64,000 nucleotides of DNA from assembly GCA_016800925.1 (NCBI GenBank), contig JABCPU010000138.1, positions 62,001-126,000 on the forward strand, given 5' to 3'. The stretch comes from Suillus spraguei. Taxonomy: Eukaryota; Basidiomycota; Agaricomycetes; Boletales; Suillaceae. The notes below the pieces were generated by a model. That model was not told the origin of the DNA. It ran no database searches and was given only the letters and a program-made list of their open reading frames with translations. This document shows, piece after piece, positions 20,556-31,470 of the stretch. Position numbers and translations under genes: made by a program. Numbering within the stretch: the stretch's first letter is position 1; each line of letters starts with the position of its first letter.

Positions 20556-22106
20556 TAGGAGGTCAGTACATTTCTTATATACACAATTACAGATTCTGTT
20601 GGTCCTGGGGCTTTGTACGGGGAGAGTTTCTCTATGGCGCGGAATATTTGGTCGTTAGTGATTGGAGCGAATTCGCAGATAGGAGGATTGTAAGTGAAAT
20701 TGGGCTCAACATGTTCATTCTTGGGTGGTTGTCGAAAGAATACGTTGTAGAGGAGTTCGCTTTTCCTCGCGTTGTCCTGCATGGCGTTCGTTTCATTGGG
20801 GTCCCTCGGGTCTTTCAGCGTTTTGATTCTTGTATGGATCTGTTGTGACGGGTCACTGGCTGCGTAGCGGTGGAAATCCCATATGTTGCTGGGTGTGATT
20901 GCCTCGAGCCATTCCTCCCAGTGTTCTTTCTTTGCTGTCTTGATGCTCTCTGAGAATTGGTTGTGGGCAAGGCGGAACTCGTCGTGGATTGGGTCTTGTC
21001 GTCGAGCCAGTAGTTTTCTTGCTTTCTTACCTAGTTTATGTACCTGTTTGCGTTCAATGTCGAGATCGTTTGACCACCATTGTTTGGCATAAGGTGACTG
21101 CTTGGCCTTCGGGACGTGATCCTCCACTGTTTTGGCGATGGATTGGGTGAGGTGAGCGAAGGCTACTTTGAATTCTTCTATGGATTGAATATTAGCGGGT
21201 GGAGGGTGTGTGTCAAGGTGTGATGAAAGGGCTTCTCTGAACTCGTCCCATTCTACTTCTCTGAAGTTCGGCCGCTGGGCCGTGATGATGCATTCTGGCT
21301 GTAGATCTAGGGTGCTTATTATAGGGAAGTGGTCAGTAATAATGGGGCGTAATTGATACTCTACGGAACATTTGGTGAACATTTGTTCGATTTCGGCTGA
21401 GCAGAAGACGTTGTCTGGTCGGGTATGGTTTTTCGTGTTTGAGGCTTCGAGGGTAGCGATGCCAGGGGGAAGAGCTTGAATGAGGTTGTATTCTGCGAGG
21501 AGATTAATTAGTATACCCGCGGTGTCTAAGTTCGCCGCGGTGAATAGATGAGAGTTGCTGGTCATTTCCCACATGGGATGGTGACGGTTGAAGTCGCCCA
21601 TCCATATCATGTGGGCGTTATCTCTGTCATTGTTGTTTCTAGTGTTAGTGCGGGGGAGGTTGTGGGAGGCAGCCTCTTCTAAGATTATATGTTTCTCCAG
21701 GAATTGGAGTGTTCTCGAGTGATCGCAGGCGTTATAGATATTGTAGATACGTACTTTTCCGAAGTCTCCGTGAATCTCAATGGCCGTGATGTTGGGTGTG
21801 TCGAGTGGGATGATGTGCCAGTTGTTCTTGGATAACTTCTTGTTGACAAGCAGGATGGTTTGCGACCTTTCGGGGTTTGAGTGATGGTTGGTGGGGTATA
21901 TTATGTCCCAGAATCGTCTGAGGTTGGAGGCGTTTGCAAGTCCCACTGCATTGAGGAATGGTTCTTGAATGAGGTCGTACTTTTCAGGGTTAAGGTTTCA
22001 GAGCATGTGCTCCCAGGTGCTAGAAGATTTTCGTAAGTTTTGTTGCCAGATTTTAAAGTCAAGGTGAAGAGGGTGTTCGTTACTGTTGTCCTGCATTATG
22101 CAAAGT
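20555..22106 (-). pseudogene. LINE C APE-type endonuclease and linker
   Basis: From ATG about 22106 the frame MQDNSNEHPLHLDFKIWQQN...STWEHML meets a TGA near 21999, then goes on as NLNPEKYDLIQEPFLNAVGL. Recognisable endonuclease blocks are IQEP (catalytic Glu), HMIWMGDFNRHHPMWE (the GDFN motif), and ITDHFPIISTLDL (SDHxPI-type end). The linker with DLDIERKQVHKLGKKARKL follows and the frame ends in KAPGPTESV at about 20590 by a shift into RT. The stop and the frameshift make it inactive. Confidence 0.88.
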
Positions 22107-22622
22107 CAGATGGTGAGGGGCTACCGATGTTGATGTCTGGGGTTGAGGGAGGGAACCACAAGGGTGTGGTGTTGGCAGAGGAGATCTGAGGTGAGTTTGA
22201 TTGCGCGTGCAGGTCCGGGTTGTTTTCGTTGGTTGGTTGCGAGTTGAGCCAGTTGTCCATAAGGTGTGCTTGAGAGTTGAGTCCTATTGGGAGCTTGTTC
22301 GGGTTTGCTCGTGGTTGGCGTCACTTTGGCTGTTCTTGAAGCGGATTCTATCATCAAATAGCGTTGGGTCGCTCTCTGGGATAATCTTGATCTGAGTATC
22401 CAGCCTTTCTCGCAAAGTGGCCCAAACGCGATGTGCTTTGTCAACCTCAGTCTCCTCAACCTCCATGGGCGGTGCAGTGACCTTAGCTGAATAAGTAGGG
22501 TGCATCTCAAGCTCAGGAGTAGCAGTAGTGTCAAGGAGAGCAGAGTTGAAATGTGCCATTTCTTGCAGCGCGTTGCTGATGAGATGGATAAGAAAGAAGA
22601 AGAACAGAAGCGCGACGCGCAT
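22106..22622 (-). pseudogene. LINE C ORF1 remnant
   Basis: A frame MAHFNSALLDTTATPELEMH...HRVWATLRERLDTQIKI ends with HEQTRTSSQ at 22284. It is short and hydrophilic, with a coiled-coil-like middle. A second frame continues with PIGLNSQAHLMDNWLNSQPT to the endonuclease start. I assign it to ORF1 by position. I see no zinc knuckles. Confidence 0.5.
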
Positions 22623-22633
22623 TCACCCTCCAA

Positions 22634-23847
22634 ATCCGGGTCAGCGCTCTCGCGATCACGTGACCTCTCACACCGAATTCATCAAGTCCAAACGCACTAC
22701 AGTACACTATGTCACTATCTCGCGACGGGAACTGCCTTTTCTCCATACAATATGAGATATATACACTACTAAATAATTCCCAAGGTGGTGCTAATGCGCG
22801 CCTGCCACTTGCACACTCCAGAAATCAATACATTCAGCGAGTACATCAAAATATGAGATTTATACATTACTAAGTAATACTAACGTATACATTATGAAAT
22901 AGTCTATGTAGTAGGAACCTGAGCTAGTAGAGGTGGACGCTCAGATCAAGCACTCATCCAGAAAGCTGCAAAATTTATAGAAGATACAAGAGCGGGTTGG
23001 CAATGACGCTGAACGTCACCAAGCTAAGCTCTAGTCACTCAAGCGGGATCTTTCCAATGCTAGACAGGCTGCAGGCAAGCCATCCGTAGATATATTGTAT
23101 TCCTTTGTTTCATACTCTTTTTTTTACAATTTCTGTCCTTTGCAGAGTAGTACTCTATGTAGGACAATACTGTCTAGTCTAAGAGACCCCCAGTGTCCCG
23201 TGTGCATATCCAAACACGTGAATGCCCTGATGTGAGGCGTACCCCCATCAGTCTGCCGTTCCCCCCGGCCGTTTTAGACACGCTGTTCGATGGATGAGAT
23301 GTTTGCTGTTGACAATGATTGACTCGTCTGTGTTGGTCATGTAGTCCTTGCCGGTGGTGCCGTCAAAGGGATGCTTCCTGAAGTGAGTGATCAACCTTCG
23401 TAGGTGACAATTTGATTTAATTCTGTAATGATGCACAAGCCGAGCATCTTCCCTTACCGGTTCTCCACTCCCAAACAGCAGATGGGACCTCAGAGCTTTT
23501 ATCTAACCTTCTCACATCTGTCCTCCAGTGGCAGTCACCATCGGCGACTCTCAGTGGGAAGAGGTACTTTGGGATCGTGAGGAGGAGGAAAGACAGTTGT
23601 CACTGGAGAAAGCAGAGACGAAAGGAAATCCAGATAATATATATGTTTTTGGCGACGAAGCTGAGATTGGCTTTCTTGATTATTGGCGCATTAAAATCAG
23701 GTGGCGAGAACGATGTTGGGGCGAGAATATCTGATCAAGGCTGGCACCTCTCTGCTGGCCTGGAGGCGAATTCAAAGTCAAAGTCAATGTCTCGTAGATT
23801 GCGGTCTGTCATCAGCTCGGATAAAGTCAGCAGGTTTTTCTTACCAG
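22634..23847. other. 1.2 kb without a clear gene; two short related AT-rich segments
   Basis: A segment with ATGAGATATATACACTACTA at about 22750 is repeated with changes at about 22850. At 23470-23730 a plus-strand frame after a CTCCAG acceptor (WQSPSATLSGKRYFG...) is open but not recognised. It may belong to the 5' part of the TPR gene that follows. Confidence 0.45.
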
Positions 23848-23950
23848 TGGAAATGCTGCCCTGGTTGCAAGCGATTATGACAGGGCTATTGGCCTGTACT
23901 CGGCGGTGATCAACCTGGGGTATGCATCCGATGACACCCGCAGGGAAGGA
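23848..23950 (+). pseudogene. TPR-protein fragment
   Basis: The frame reads SGNAALVASDYDRAIGLYSA and VINLGYASDDT, which is the first TPR helix pair (GNxAL...YDxAIxLYSxAI) of a family common in mushroom genomes. It breaks off after about 35 residues. The acceptor-like TTACCAG just precedes it. Confidence 0.5.
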
Positions 23951-24032
23951 AGTGCAAGTCAATGAAGAACGAGGGCCAAGCGGTAGGCTGGTGCTCGGAC
24001 ACCGAAGTAATGATAGGAATGTACTTTAGTGT

Positions 24033-25011
24033 CTACTCAGTAATGGAGGGTTGTGCACAGGTAAATAAGACCAGCGCATGCAAAGGAATCATGTTTGTGA
24101 TGAATGCATACCCACCTAGTGCACCATTGTCAGATCTAAATAAATAAATAATAGACGGCATACCCCATGCAGCAACCATGTAGAAGTAAAATACAGCAGT
24201 AATGGTGCCCAAAAAAGCACTTCCCTGCTTGAGTGCCTTGATCCATGCGAAAAAGGTAAACACGAGCAAGAATATAGCGACAGCCACATTGTCATACGAG
24301 CCGGTGACGGAACGCGAGATGTAACCCGGCACGATGCCGATAAACGTGGCTGCAGGAAGACCAGCACTTTCGTCTTTCATTTCTTTTGTAAACCTGGAAA
24401 GTGATAGTAAATTAACTGACACAATGAAATACAGAACGCGCGCACATGTATGTGGCCCAAGCAGTTAAGGCGCTAAATCCTGGAGCTAGGAGGACGCAAA
24501 TGTTGCGGATATCGACCGGTAGGTTGAGTGCATGGAGTAAGTTGTATATTACACCACTGGTTGCCATAAGACCGGGATAGATTGTTCCACCGACTACACG
24601 TCCAAGGTGCCGTTGGGTCAAACCAGTTCCAAATTTCCTGAAAAACGTGACCTGTGAAGTGCTAGTTGAAGAGCCTGACTGTGGTGCTCACATAGAAACC
24701 TTGGGAGGCGAGAACCTTTGTTGCGCGACTATAAAGGGGACACTGAGCATGCAAATATACACACAAAATATACGCACTAGTTAAACCATGGGTCACTGTC
24801 AAGAGTTCATTGTGTCAGTGGTCACATTCATATACGGTTGCACGTACAATTCATGGATAATACTCTGAAAATTGATAACAGCAAATAGACGAGAGGCAAT
24901 AGCAGCCCCTGATATGAGGGCAAGTGCAATGATACGGAGGAGGGACGCGGTATTGGTGACGGTCACGGGAGACAGGGAGTGGGTAGGCCGCCACCGGCTA
25001 AGCTTCTCCAA
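24033..25011 (-). pseudogene. STT3: STT3 oligosaccharyltransferase catalytic subunit, N-terminal pseudogene
   Basis: Minus-strand pieces in order: TASLLRIIALALISGAAIAS and RLFAVINFQSIIHE (about 24950-24850, first membrane segment and lumenal start), then [40 protein letters not shown] (24600-24470), then AATFIGIVPGYISRSVTGSY and DNVAVAIFLLVFTFFAWIKA (24360-24240), ending near MIPLHALVL. These are the highly conserved N-terminal motifs of STT3, the ER enzyme that transfers the glycan to Asn. The lumenal D-x-D region after SIIHE is lost and the piece ALGGYAFITN is displaced by extra sequence. Introns survive (one at about 24400). It is a DNA-level copy; a functional gene must be elsewhere. Confidence 0.88.
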
Positions 25012-27200
25012 CCATCACCTGCTCGTGGCAGGAGTCCCTCCATACATGGCGACTAGACAACGGGACAAGACCTGGCGGCAAAGATCTCCCGTTCATCGAA
25101 GCAGACGAGAAAGGTGCTGGTGCTGGTATATCCAGAACATCGATGCCTGTGGGGGACAACGGGCGGGGATTCCTACTACTTAGCAAATCATATGGATCGT
25201 CATGCTGGGGGTGCCCCACTCCGCATAGGAGGTCCAAAGTCCGTTGCAGATACTGCACTTCCCCTGACTCACAGGTGTGATGGCTCTGGAAGGAAGGGAA
25301 ACTGGGGTGCCCATACGAGAGACTGCGTCATGGTGCACCGTGTTCACAGATATTGCGCTCTTAGCGCTCACGCTCGACATCGGAAGTTCTCCTGCAGGGG
25401 TATAGCCTACACCAAGCATGCAGCCGAGTAAGGATTGGGCTGCCTTCTGCGTCTTTATCCGATCCCTTGCGCGAGTTTGATCCGCTGCGAGATGACGAGG
25501 ATCCAAACCAGCTCTTTCGCAGACGAGAGAAGGAATTGCGCCAGCTGCCAGGTCCTGCGACAGGCTGGATATTTGTGGAGTGTCACTGGACGCGTGCGCG
25601 GCGAGCAGTGAAGACTCTTGAGTCCTCCAGGTCACTTGTTGGATAAGAGGCACTGCGGACGGACTTTTCCTTTTCATTAAGTAGTGAGCGGCCTGAAGGT
25701 TTGCGTGTAGCAGTGTCTTCAAAAGGTGGGGGTGGAAGTAGTGGGGCGATGTGCTCGGGCAAAGAGGGATGGCTTGAACTGTACATGCGTGGTTGGGGTA
25801 TGTCTTCCAGCTCTTCCTCATCTTCAATGCGAAGGAGCTATTTAGGAGGCAAGATGTGACCTAGCATTTCACTGCTGGCATAGGCTGGGCCACCGTCACC
25901 ACCGTATGGCTGTCCAAAGTGTTCTGAGCCAGGCACGATGACGCCATAGTCTATCGAAGCCTGAGAGGACCTTGTTCGGTCGGAGCCAGCGCTTCCTACA
26001 ATATGGGGTAGGGCAGCACCGGGCGGAAGAGAAGATACTGGCCATGGACGGCGTTCAGGATCGGTAGCGGTGCTACGACGGAGGAAATAATCTGCTTCAT
26101 CACCACCGGTGTCGCGAGGAGAACCTAGACTGGCTGGACGGTTCTCCTCGTCTCCGGTTGGATCAGGTGTGAGAACATTCCATCCTGTCCATATAGGTGT
26201 GATAGCTCTAGAGTCTCGTCGACGGGAGTTCCAACGAACGAACCAGATAAAAAGCAGAAGCAAAATGATGAACAAGATGATGGCACCAATGATGATACCA
26301 ATGAAGGCTCCTTTAGATAAAGCAGTTGCGTTCGAAGAACGATTTGATGTCGCAGAGGTGGAAGGGGATGCAGATGCAGATGAGGCAGATGGCGATGTAG
26401 ACTAATGGGTTGATGAAGACGATGTAGATGTCGCAGAGGATGATGTTGGGGTGGAGGTAAAGGATGTCACGGTAGGTCGGGACGTTAGAGAGGAAGTGGA
26501 AGCTGCTGGCGAGGTGAGACCACCGTAAGTCCAAGCGCCGTCACTGCCTAAGGGAATCTGGAAGGTAAGGGCTTCAGTATGGTACGCAATGTATAGTTAT
26601 CTTGAAGCGCATTTCTTCGGCCATAGAAACGAATGTGCAAACAAAGGTACTCACACTCGGACCGTAGTAAGTGAGTGGCAGCTGAAGGGCATTCTCGCTC
26701 GTTACAGTTTGCCCTGCACCATTTTTGGACGCGCATAATTGCCTCCATTGCGGAATAGAGTTCCTAGAAGGAAATTCTGCGTGACCAACCAGTAATCAGA
26801 GGAGGTAGGGCGTGATAGTAAAAAAAGACATACAATGAGTGTCATGACCAGCGTGTACAGGATGATAACGAATATAAACAAATTAAAGAAATGAACTCCG
26901 TCGTGTGCAAGCCCAGCCATCCAGTATGTGCTGAAATCCTAGATCAGTCCACAAGTATGGATGATGGAAGTGAAGCAACTTGCATGGTCGTTAAACACCC
27001 ATGCTTCGATTGTAGAGACGGGTGGAAGGTGAGAACGAGGCCTGTCGATGTTTGGGGGAAGCTGGTAAGGTGCACGTGGCGGTAAACCTCCTGCAGGGTT
27101 GGTACTAGTAAAAGAACACTCATCTGAGATGGAACATGGGTGCAAGCATGCTTGACATGCGAAAAGTACGCGAAGTAGTGTTAGCGGGCCTAGTACAATC
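25012..27200 (-). pseudogene. Single-pass membrane protein gene (Mid2/SKG6-like architecture), decayed
   Basis: On the minus strand: a hydrophobic N-terminus (IVLGPLTLLRVLFACQA), an ectodomain with ECSFTSTNPAGGLPP, introns around 26570-26940, a Ser/Thr-rich stalk (STSSLTS.. to NRSSNATALSK), a membrane helix (GAFIGIIIGAIILFIILLLL) at about 26310-26240, a basic stop-transfer FVRWNSRRRDSR, then a long Ser/Pro-rich cytoplasmic tail (25838-26275) and further tail pieces to DVLDIPAPAPFSSASM and RSLPPGLVPLSSRHVWRDS at about 25030. Lesions: a TAG in the stalk (about 26405), a TAG after ILPPK (25838) and frameshifts in the tail. This layout is common for fungal surface sensors. A second copy of the stalk exon lies at 47997-48420. 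Confidence 0.65.
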
Positions 27201-27210
27201 GTCTAATCGA

Positions 27211-28225
27211 CATCAGGAACCAACCAAGAATCAAAATGACCTAAGCCACAGTTGCTCATAGTTTACACAAGGAACTTTACAGCATGCAGATGGAGTAAGT
27301 GGAGGGCAGGAATAGCATTGGTGTTGGTAGTTGCAGAAGCGGCAGCAAAGACAGATAGCCTTAGGTACCGCAGCAGCGGGCATTTAGACCTGCAGAAGCA
27401 GCTTTCAAGTGCCGCAGAAACAGCATGAGCACCTGCAGAAGCAGCTTTTGGTACCTCAGCAACGGTATTAGGACCTGCAGAAGCAGGCCCTTAAGTACCG
27501 CAGAAACGGCATGAGGACCTGCAGAAGCAGCTTTCAAGTACCGCAGAAACGGTTTTGAGACCTGCCAGAAGCAGCTTTCAAGTACCGCAGAAACGGCATG
27601 AGGACCTGCAGAAAGCAGCTTGTAAGTACCGCAGGCAGAAACGGTTTAGAGACTTGCAGAAGCGGCTTTCAAGTACCGCAGAAACGGCATGAGGACCTGC
27701 AGAAGCAGCTTTAAGTACCGCAGAAACGGCATGAGGACCTGCAAAAGCAGCTTTAAGTACCGCAGAAACAGTATTAGAACCTGCAGAAGCAGCTTTAAGT
27801 ACCGCAGAAACAGTATTAGAACCTGCAGAGGCAGCTTTAAGTACCGCAAAAACGGCATGAGGACCTGCAGAAGCAGCTTTCAAGTACCGCAGAAACGGCA
27901 TGAGGACCTGCAGAAGCAGCTTTAAGTACCGCAGAAAACGGTATTAGAACCTGCAGAAGCAGCTTTAATACCACAGAAACGTTATTGAAACCTGCAGAGG
28001 CAGCTTTAAGAACCGCAGAAACGGCATGAGGACCTGCAGAAGCAGCTTGAAGTACCGCAGAAACGGTATTGAAACCTGCAGAGGCAGCTTTCAGTACCGC
28101 AGAAACGGCATAAGGACCTGCAGCAGTACCGCAGAAACAGTATTAGAACCTGCAGAGGCAACTTTTGGTACCTCAGATGAACCTACAGAAGTAGTTTTAG
28201 ATATTGCAAGTAGTATGTAGTACTT
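27211..28225 (-). pseudogene. Second copy of the 5' end of the split gene family
   Basis: From 27211 to about 27360 the minus-strand sequence is homologous to 5612-5760: MSNCGLGHFDSWLVPDVD here against MSSCDLDHFNSRLALDME there, with the same upstream segment. At the other end a GTAAGTAC donor (about 28224) and TTCTGTAG acceptor match the intron at about 6094-6048. The minisatellite between them is longer. It ends in a stop after VPDVD. So the family has at least two loci in the window. Confidence 0.7.
27352..28195 (-). repeat. 42-43-bp minisatellite, about 19 units
   Basis: Units follow, on the plus strand, CTGCAGAAGCAGCTTTAAGT then ACCGCAGAAACGGTATTAGG with small changes. On the minus strand one frame reads the 14-residue unit SAVLKAASAGSNTV; on the plus strand another reads RTCRSSFKYRRNGM. 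Length changes break both frames. Same unit as 5745-6060. Confidence 0.93.
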
Positions 28226-28742
28226 ACTAGATCGACGTTGAAGGAATACCACAATGACCAAACAACCGACCCAACAATAACTATTCGGATCTGTCCGAGG
28301 CTTGGATTATATAATCGTCTCCACAGTCGGGCAGCAATATTGTATGTAGCAGATGGACGTTCGCTAGACGAGAGGTGAACGTAAAGCTGAGAAATCCATT
28401 CGAGTGACTTGAGCGCACGTATCAAGATAAGGAGGTTAATGGGTGTCGCAAACCTCGGTCCCAGATACAGGTTCGATGTTCGTGACCTTAAATGTTACGG
28501 GCCAAGCAGTGAGGTCGTTGCTGGCTGAAAATGAACACAACCATCACCTCAAAATGTCTGAAGAACGTACCAATCTCCCTGCCATCGACAGTAATGTAAC
28601 CCTCGCCAGAGTCGGAGTTAGTGAAAACCAAAGCGATGGCCTGACCGCATGCCACATTATCAGCCAGAGTGGTGTTCCAGTCGTCGAAGTCCTAGAATAC
28701 GCTGCCGCCGTCCTGGCGAACACGCCCTTGGATACCCTCTAG
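28226..28742 (-). pseudogene. GH3 beta-glucosidase scrap
   Basis: The minus-strand frame from 28742 reads EGIQGRVRQDGGSVF, a TAG, DFDDWNTTLADNVACGQAIA and LVFTNSDSGEGYITVDG, then a GTACG donor; after a TTTTCAG acceptor at about 28528 comes SNDLTAWPVTFKVTN and EPVSGTEV. I recognise the SDSGEGYITVDG motif of the C-terminal alpha/beta domain of fungal GH3 beta-glucosidases, and the last piece resembles the fibronectin-III-like end. The middle of that region is deleted. It is non-functional. Confidence 0.7.
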
Positions 28743-28864
28743 AAAAAAAATAAGATAAGATAAGTTGCCAATCCCCTGTGTCGTCAATAAATTTTCAGGA
28801 AGAGTACAGCTACGTTTGAAAGAGCATATACCCAGTTCACCAGCCCATGGTCTGAAATATAGTT

Positions 28865-29225
28865 TTGAGGGGGTTTCAGACAAGCGTTGGCGCTCGTCCA
28901 CCCAAGAATTGAAACTCGAAACTGATGAGCGTTGGCGTTCATCAGAAAACTTAGAGTCACAGGTCGGCGCCCGACGAAGGCAGGATCTGATGAGTGTTAA
29001 CGCTCATCAGGCGGGCCAAGCGTTAACGCTTGGCGTAGGCAGGAATAGACAAACGTTAACGTTCGTCACGTAGGCCAGTATCAGCGTCGATGAGTTGGAC
29101 ACGTGCGAAATAGCCGGTGATAAAACTCGAGACTGATGAGCGTTGGCGCTTGGCGTAGGCAGGATAACAAGAAGAATAGACAAACGTTAACGTTCGTCAT
29201 GTAGGCCAGTATCAGCGTTGAGTAC
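28865..29225. repeat. Cluster of short palindromes around GTTAACG / GTTGGCG, with a direct duplication
   Basis: Hairpin-forming units such as GATGAGTGTTAACGCTCATC (about 28988), CCAAGCGTTAACGCTTGG (about 29017) and ACAAACGTTAACGTTCGT (about 29049 and 29182) follow one another. A block of about 60 bp (GGCGTAGGCAGGA...GCCAGTATCAGCGT) is present twice, at about 29031 and 29151. Confidence 0.85.
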
Positions 29226-29585
29226 TATGACTAATCATGGCACGTGACTATGGCAAGCTTTGCATTTACCAAAACAATGCGCAAACAACGCGTCACCTTC
29301 TTAAGTGTGACATCATTCAGAGGGCTTGATGGTTTTGACGGTGTCCTTGGCGTCGGGCCTTCTGTCTTGTCACGTGGCACCATGATTCTATGACGATCCT
29401 GACATTGAACATTCCAGCGCTGCCAGGGTTCCTATGCCGGCGCTCGAGCAGCTCATATGAAAGTTTTATATCCCGATCTCGTCTACGGCGCAATTGCTTC
29501 CAGCGATAAGTCATAGGAACGATTCACACATATCCGTATGTAAATTGACTCGCCAACAGCCGTAACGCATGCTGCGCTATCAAAC
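29226..29585. other. Non-coding stretch upstream of the Helitron region
   Basis: No recognised gene. A Helitron 5' end would be expected nearby, but I cannot point to it. Confidence 0.4.
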
Positions 29586-30060
29586 TGGGAATATCACGAT
29601 ATCATTTGAAATGCTGCAGACCCCACATGTGCCGGGCACCTCGAGCACGCCACCCTAGCAATCGACGCTCTCCTGAGTGTGCCTTTTGCAAAGCGTTTTA
29701 TCAAGTCATTGTTTGGTCTTGAGGATCTCGCGCATGACGATGATTTTGTTTCTGTTTTGCGAGGCATGTCTCCAATCCATCGGGAATCGTCCGTGTATGT
29801 TGACAGTGCAAAAACTAGGCTCCTCTTGGTTATTGGCAAGCTAAAGTCTGGGACCCTGCTGTAGGGAGCACCAAATTTGACGAGTTCTGCGCTTTCTTAG
29901 ATAAGCCTATCCTGGGAAATAGTAGTCTTTCGTTGTTACTCGTCGGTCATGAAGACCGCCTTGTTGATCTTCCTGGTGGCGTGAACGACGTTTTCGTGGA
30001 CACGAGGTACACGCAAATGCAAATAATGACGATCTTGATGAAGAAGAATTTCACCCCGAG
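29586..30060 (+). pseudogene. Fragment of a mushroom hypothetical-protein family, possibly captured by the Helitron
   Basis: The plus-strand frame reads LAIDALLSVPFAKRFIKSLF, GLEDLAHDDDFVSVLRG and, after a shift near 29810-29850, KLWDPAVGSTKFDEFCAFLD and KPILGNSSLSLLLVGHEDRL. I recall a fungal family with the order ALDALLSTPFGQRFxxSMFG...DDDFVSVL...WDPxVG, of unknown function. It abuts the Helitron frame directly, so it may be cargo or an N-terminal neighbour. Confidence 0.45.
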
Positions 30061-31045
30061 GTCAAATTGCCTGCAAGCTTTGTAGGTTCACAAGCTTGGT
30101 CATCTGAACAGACAGCAGATGCTATGGCGCTTGGTCGAAAGTTTGGCAAGCTGACCTTCTTCTGTACAATGACATTCAATCCCGACTGGCCAGAAGTCCG
30201 TGAATACTTAGAACCAGGACAACCTGCCTCTGATGTCCCTGTCATAGTCGCGCGAGTTTTCAAATCACGTCTAGAGAAAGTTCTACGTGTTCTTCGAACT
30301 TCCTTTGGAACCAAGAAATACTTGATTAAAGTTATTGAATTCCAAAAACGCGGCTTTCCACACGCACACATAATTCTAAAGGTATGCAGACACATTGTAC
30401 CGTCACCTTATAAATTCTTATGTTGCTTTAATCTTCACTTTGATTTTGGGTAGATCCTGAACCTCCTCTGGAATTCCTTGACACCATCATATGTGCTGAA
30501 CTTCCACGAGACAACCCTGTGCTTCGTGCAAAAGTACAGAAATACATGCTTCATGGTCGAGATCACCTTACTCGAATGGGAAGTAGATGCAACCGAAATG
30601 GTCAATGTGTTTATGGATTTCCCCAGCGCACGCAACAATCTACAACTATCGATGAACATGGAAGAGTGCATTGGCGTCGACGGGAAGATGAAGATATATG
30701 GGTGGTGCCATACTGTCCTGCGCTGCTCAATTTTGCCGACTGCCACTTTCACTTTGACGTCGTTTACACGGCAAAAGTGTTCAGTTATCTATACAAGTAT
30801 CTCTACAAAAGACCAGACATGGCACATTTCGCCATTGAAGAAGACATCGACTCTGATGAACCAGTTCCCTTGAACGAAATTCGTGACTATCAAAAAGGCA
30901 GATATCTCTCGGCACCAGAAGCGGGCTGGCGTATTCTAAATTTTGAAGTAACTCGAAAAGAACCTTCTGTAACCAATCTCCCCATTCACTTGCCGGGCTT
31001 AAACGTCCCCAATTTCGACGGCAAGGTGGTGAGAGATCATCTACC
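30061..31045 (+). pseudogene. Helitron Rep (HUH Y2) domain
   Basis: The frame reads VKLPASFVGSQAWSSEQTAD, AMALGRKFGKLTFFCTMTFN, IVARVFKSRLEKVLRVLRTS and KVIEFQKRGFPHAHIIL, where HAH is the HUH metal-binding motif. A 72-bp intron at 30382-30453 (GTATGC to GGTAG) splices LK|DPEPPLEFLD in frame. The two catalytic tyrosines are in VFSYLYKYLYKRPD (about 30777-30818). It ends with GRYLSAPEAGWRIL...PGLNVPNFDGKV, after which the frame is lost. Both catalytic motifs are intact. Confidence 0.88.
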
Positions 31046-31470
31046 TCCCTCTTAAACCGTTACTTCCTACGTGCAAATGAATTTGCGGAACTTCGCTATG
31101 CTATGAAGAATACTTCGAGCAATTCGTACTCTATTCATATTCTGTCGAAGGTGAAATCACGCCTAATGATTATCCTGAGAAGCAAAGAGAAGGTATCATA
31201 CGAAAGAAAGCATCCAGACGCACTCATTCACAAAAAGTTGCTCGAATCCAAACTGTTTCCATTCGGGATGGAGAGCGTTTCTATCTTCGCGCACTCCTTC
31301 TTCATCAGCCTGCATCTTCTTTTGTTGATCTTCGCACAATCCAAGGACACACATTCAACACTTTCCATGAAGCTGCATGTGACCTTGGTTTATTCGACAA
31401 CCAAAATGAAGGTTACCTCACACTACAAGAAGCTATTGAATCCCTCCGCACTCCCTCTCAATTACGATTT
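31046..31470 (+). pseudogene. Helitron linker between Rep and helicase, frameshifted
   Basis: Pieces in shifting frames: SLLNRYFLRANEFAELRYA, EYFEQFVLYSYSVEGEITPN, RDGERFYLRALLLHQPASSF and FVDLRTIQGHTFNTFHEAAC. The block EGERFYLRxLL...S/FxDLRT-x-G is standard for Helitrons. Confidence 0.8.

Larger units (their letters stand above)
18590..22633 (-). mobile_element. LINE copy C, diverged Tad-like element with ORF1 remnant, endonuclease, RT and RNase H; 3' truncated
   Basis: It reads on the minus strand from about 22633 to 18590. Order: ORF1 remnant, APE-type endonuclease, RT, RNase H up to RAARGES, where MITE 4 cuts it. There is no poly(A). It is clearly homologous to LINE B but diverged (for example HRAIAKLSPFKAPGP against FRAIEKLSPYKAPGP). 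The 5' end was not determined. Confidence 0.9.

Noticed and set aside
25180..25827. A 215-codon minus-strand ORF as an independent gene
   Set aside because: It mixes frames of the decayed cytoplasmic tail of the membrane-protein gene; the recognisable pieces lie in more than one frame.
27352..28195. CRISPR-like array
   Set aside because: Units are contiguous 42-bp repeats without unique spacers, in a eukaryotic context.
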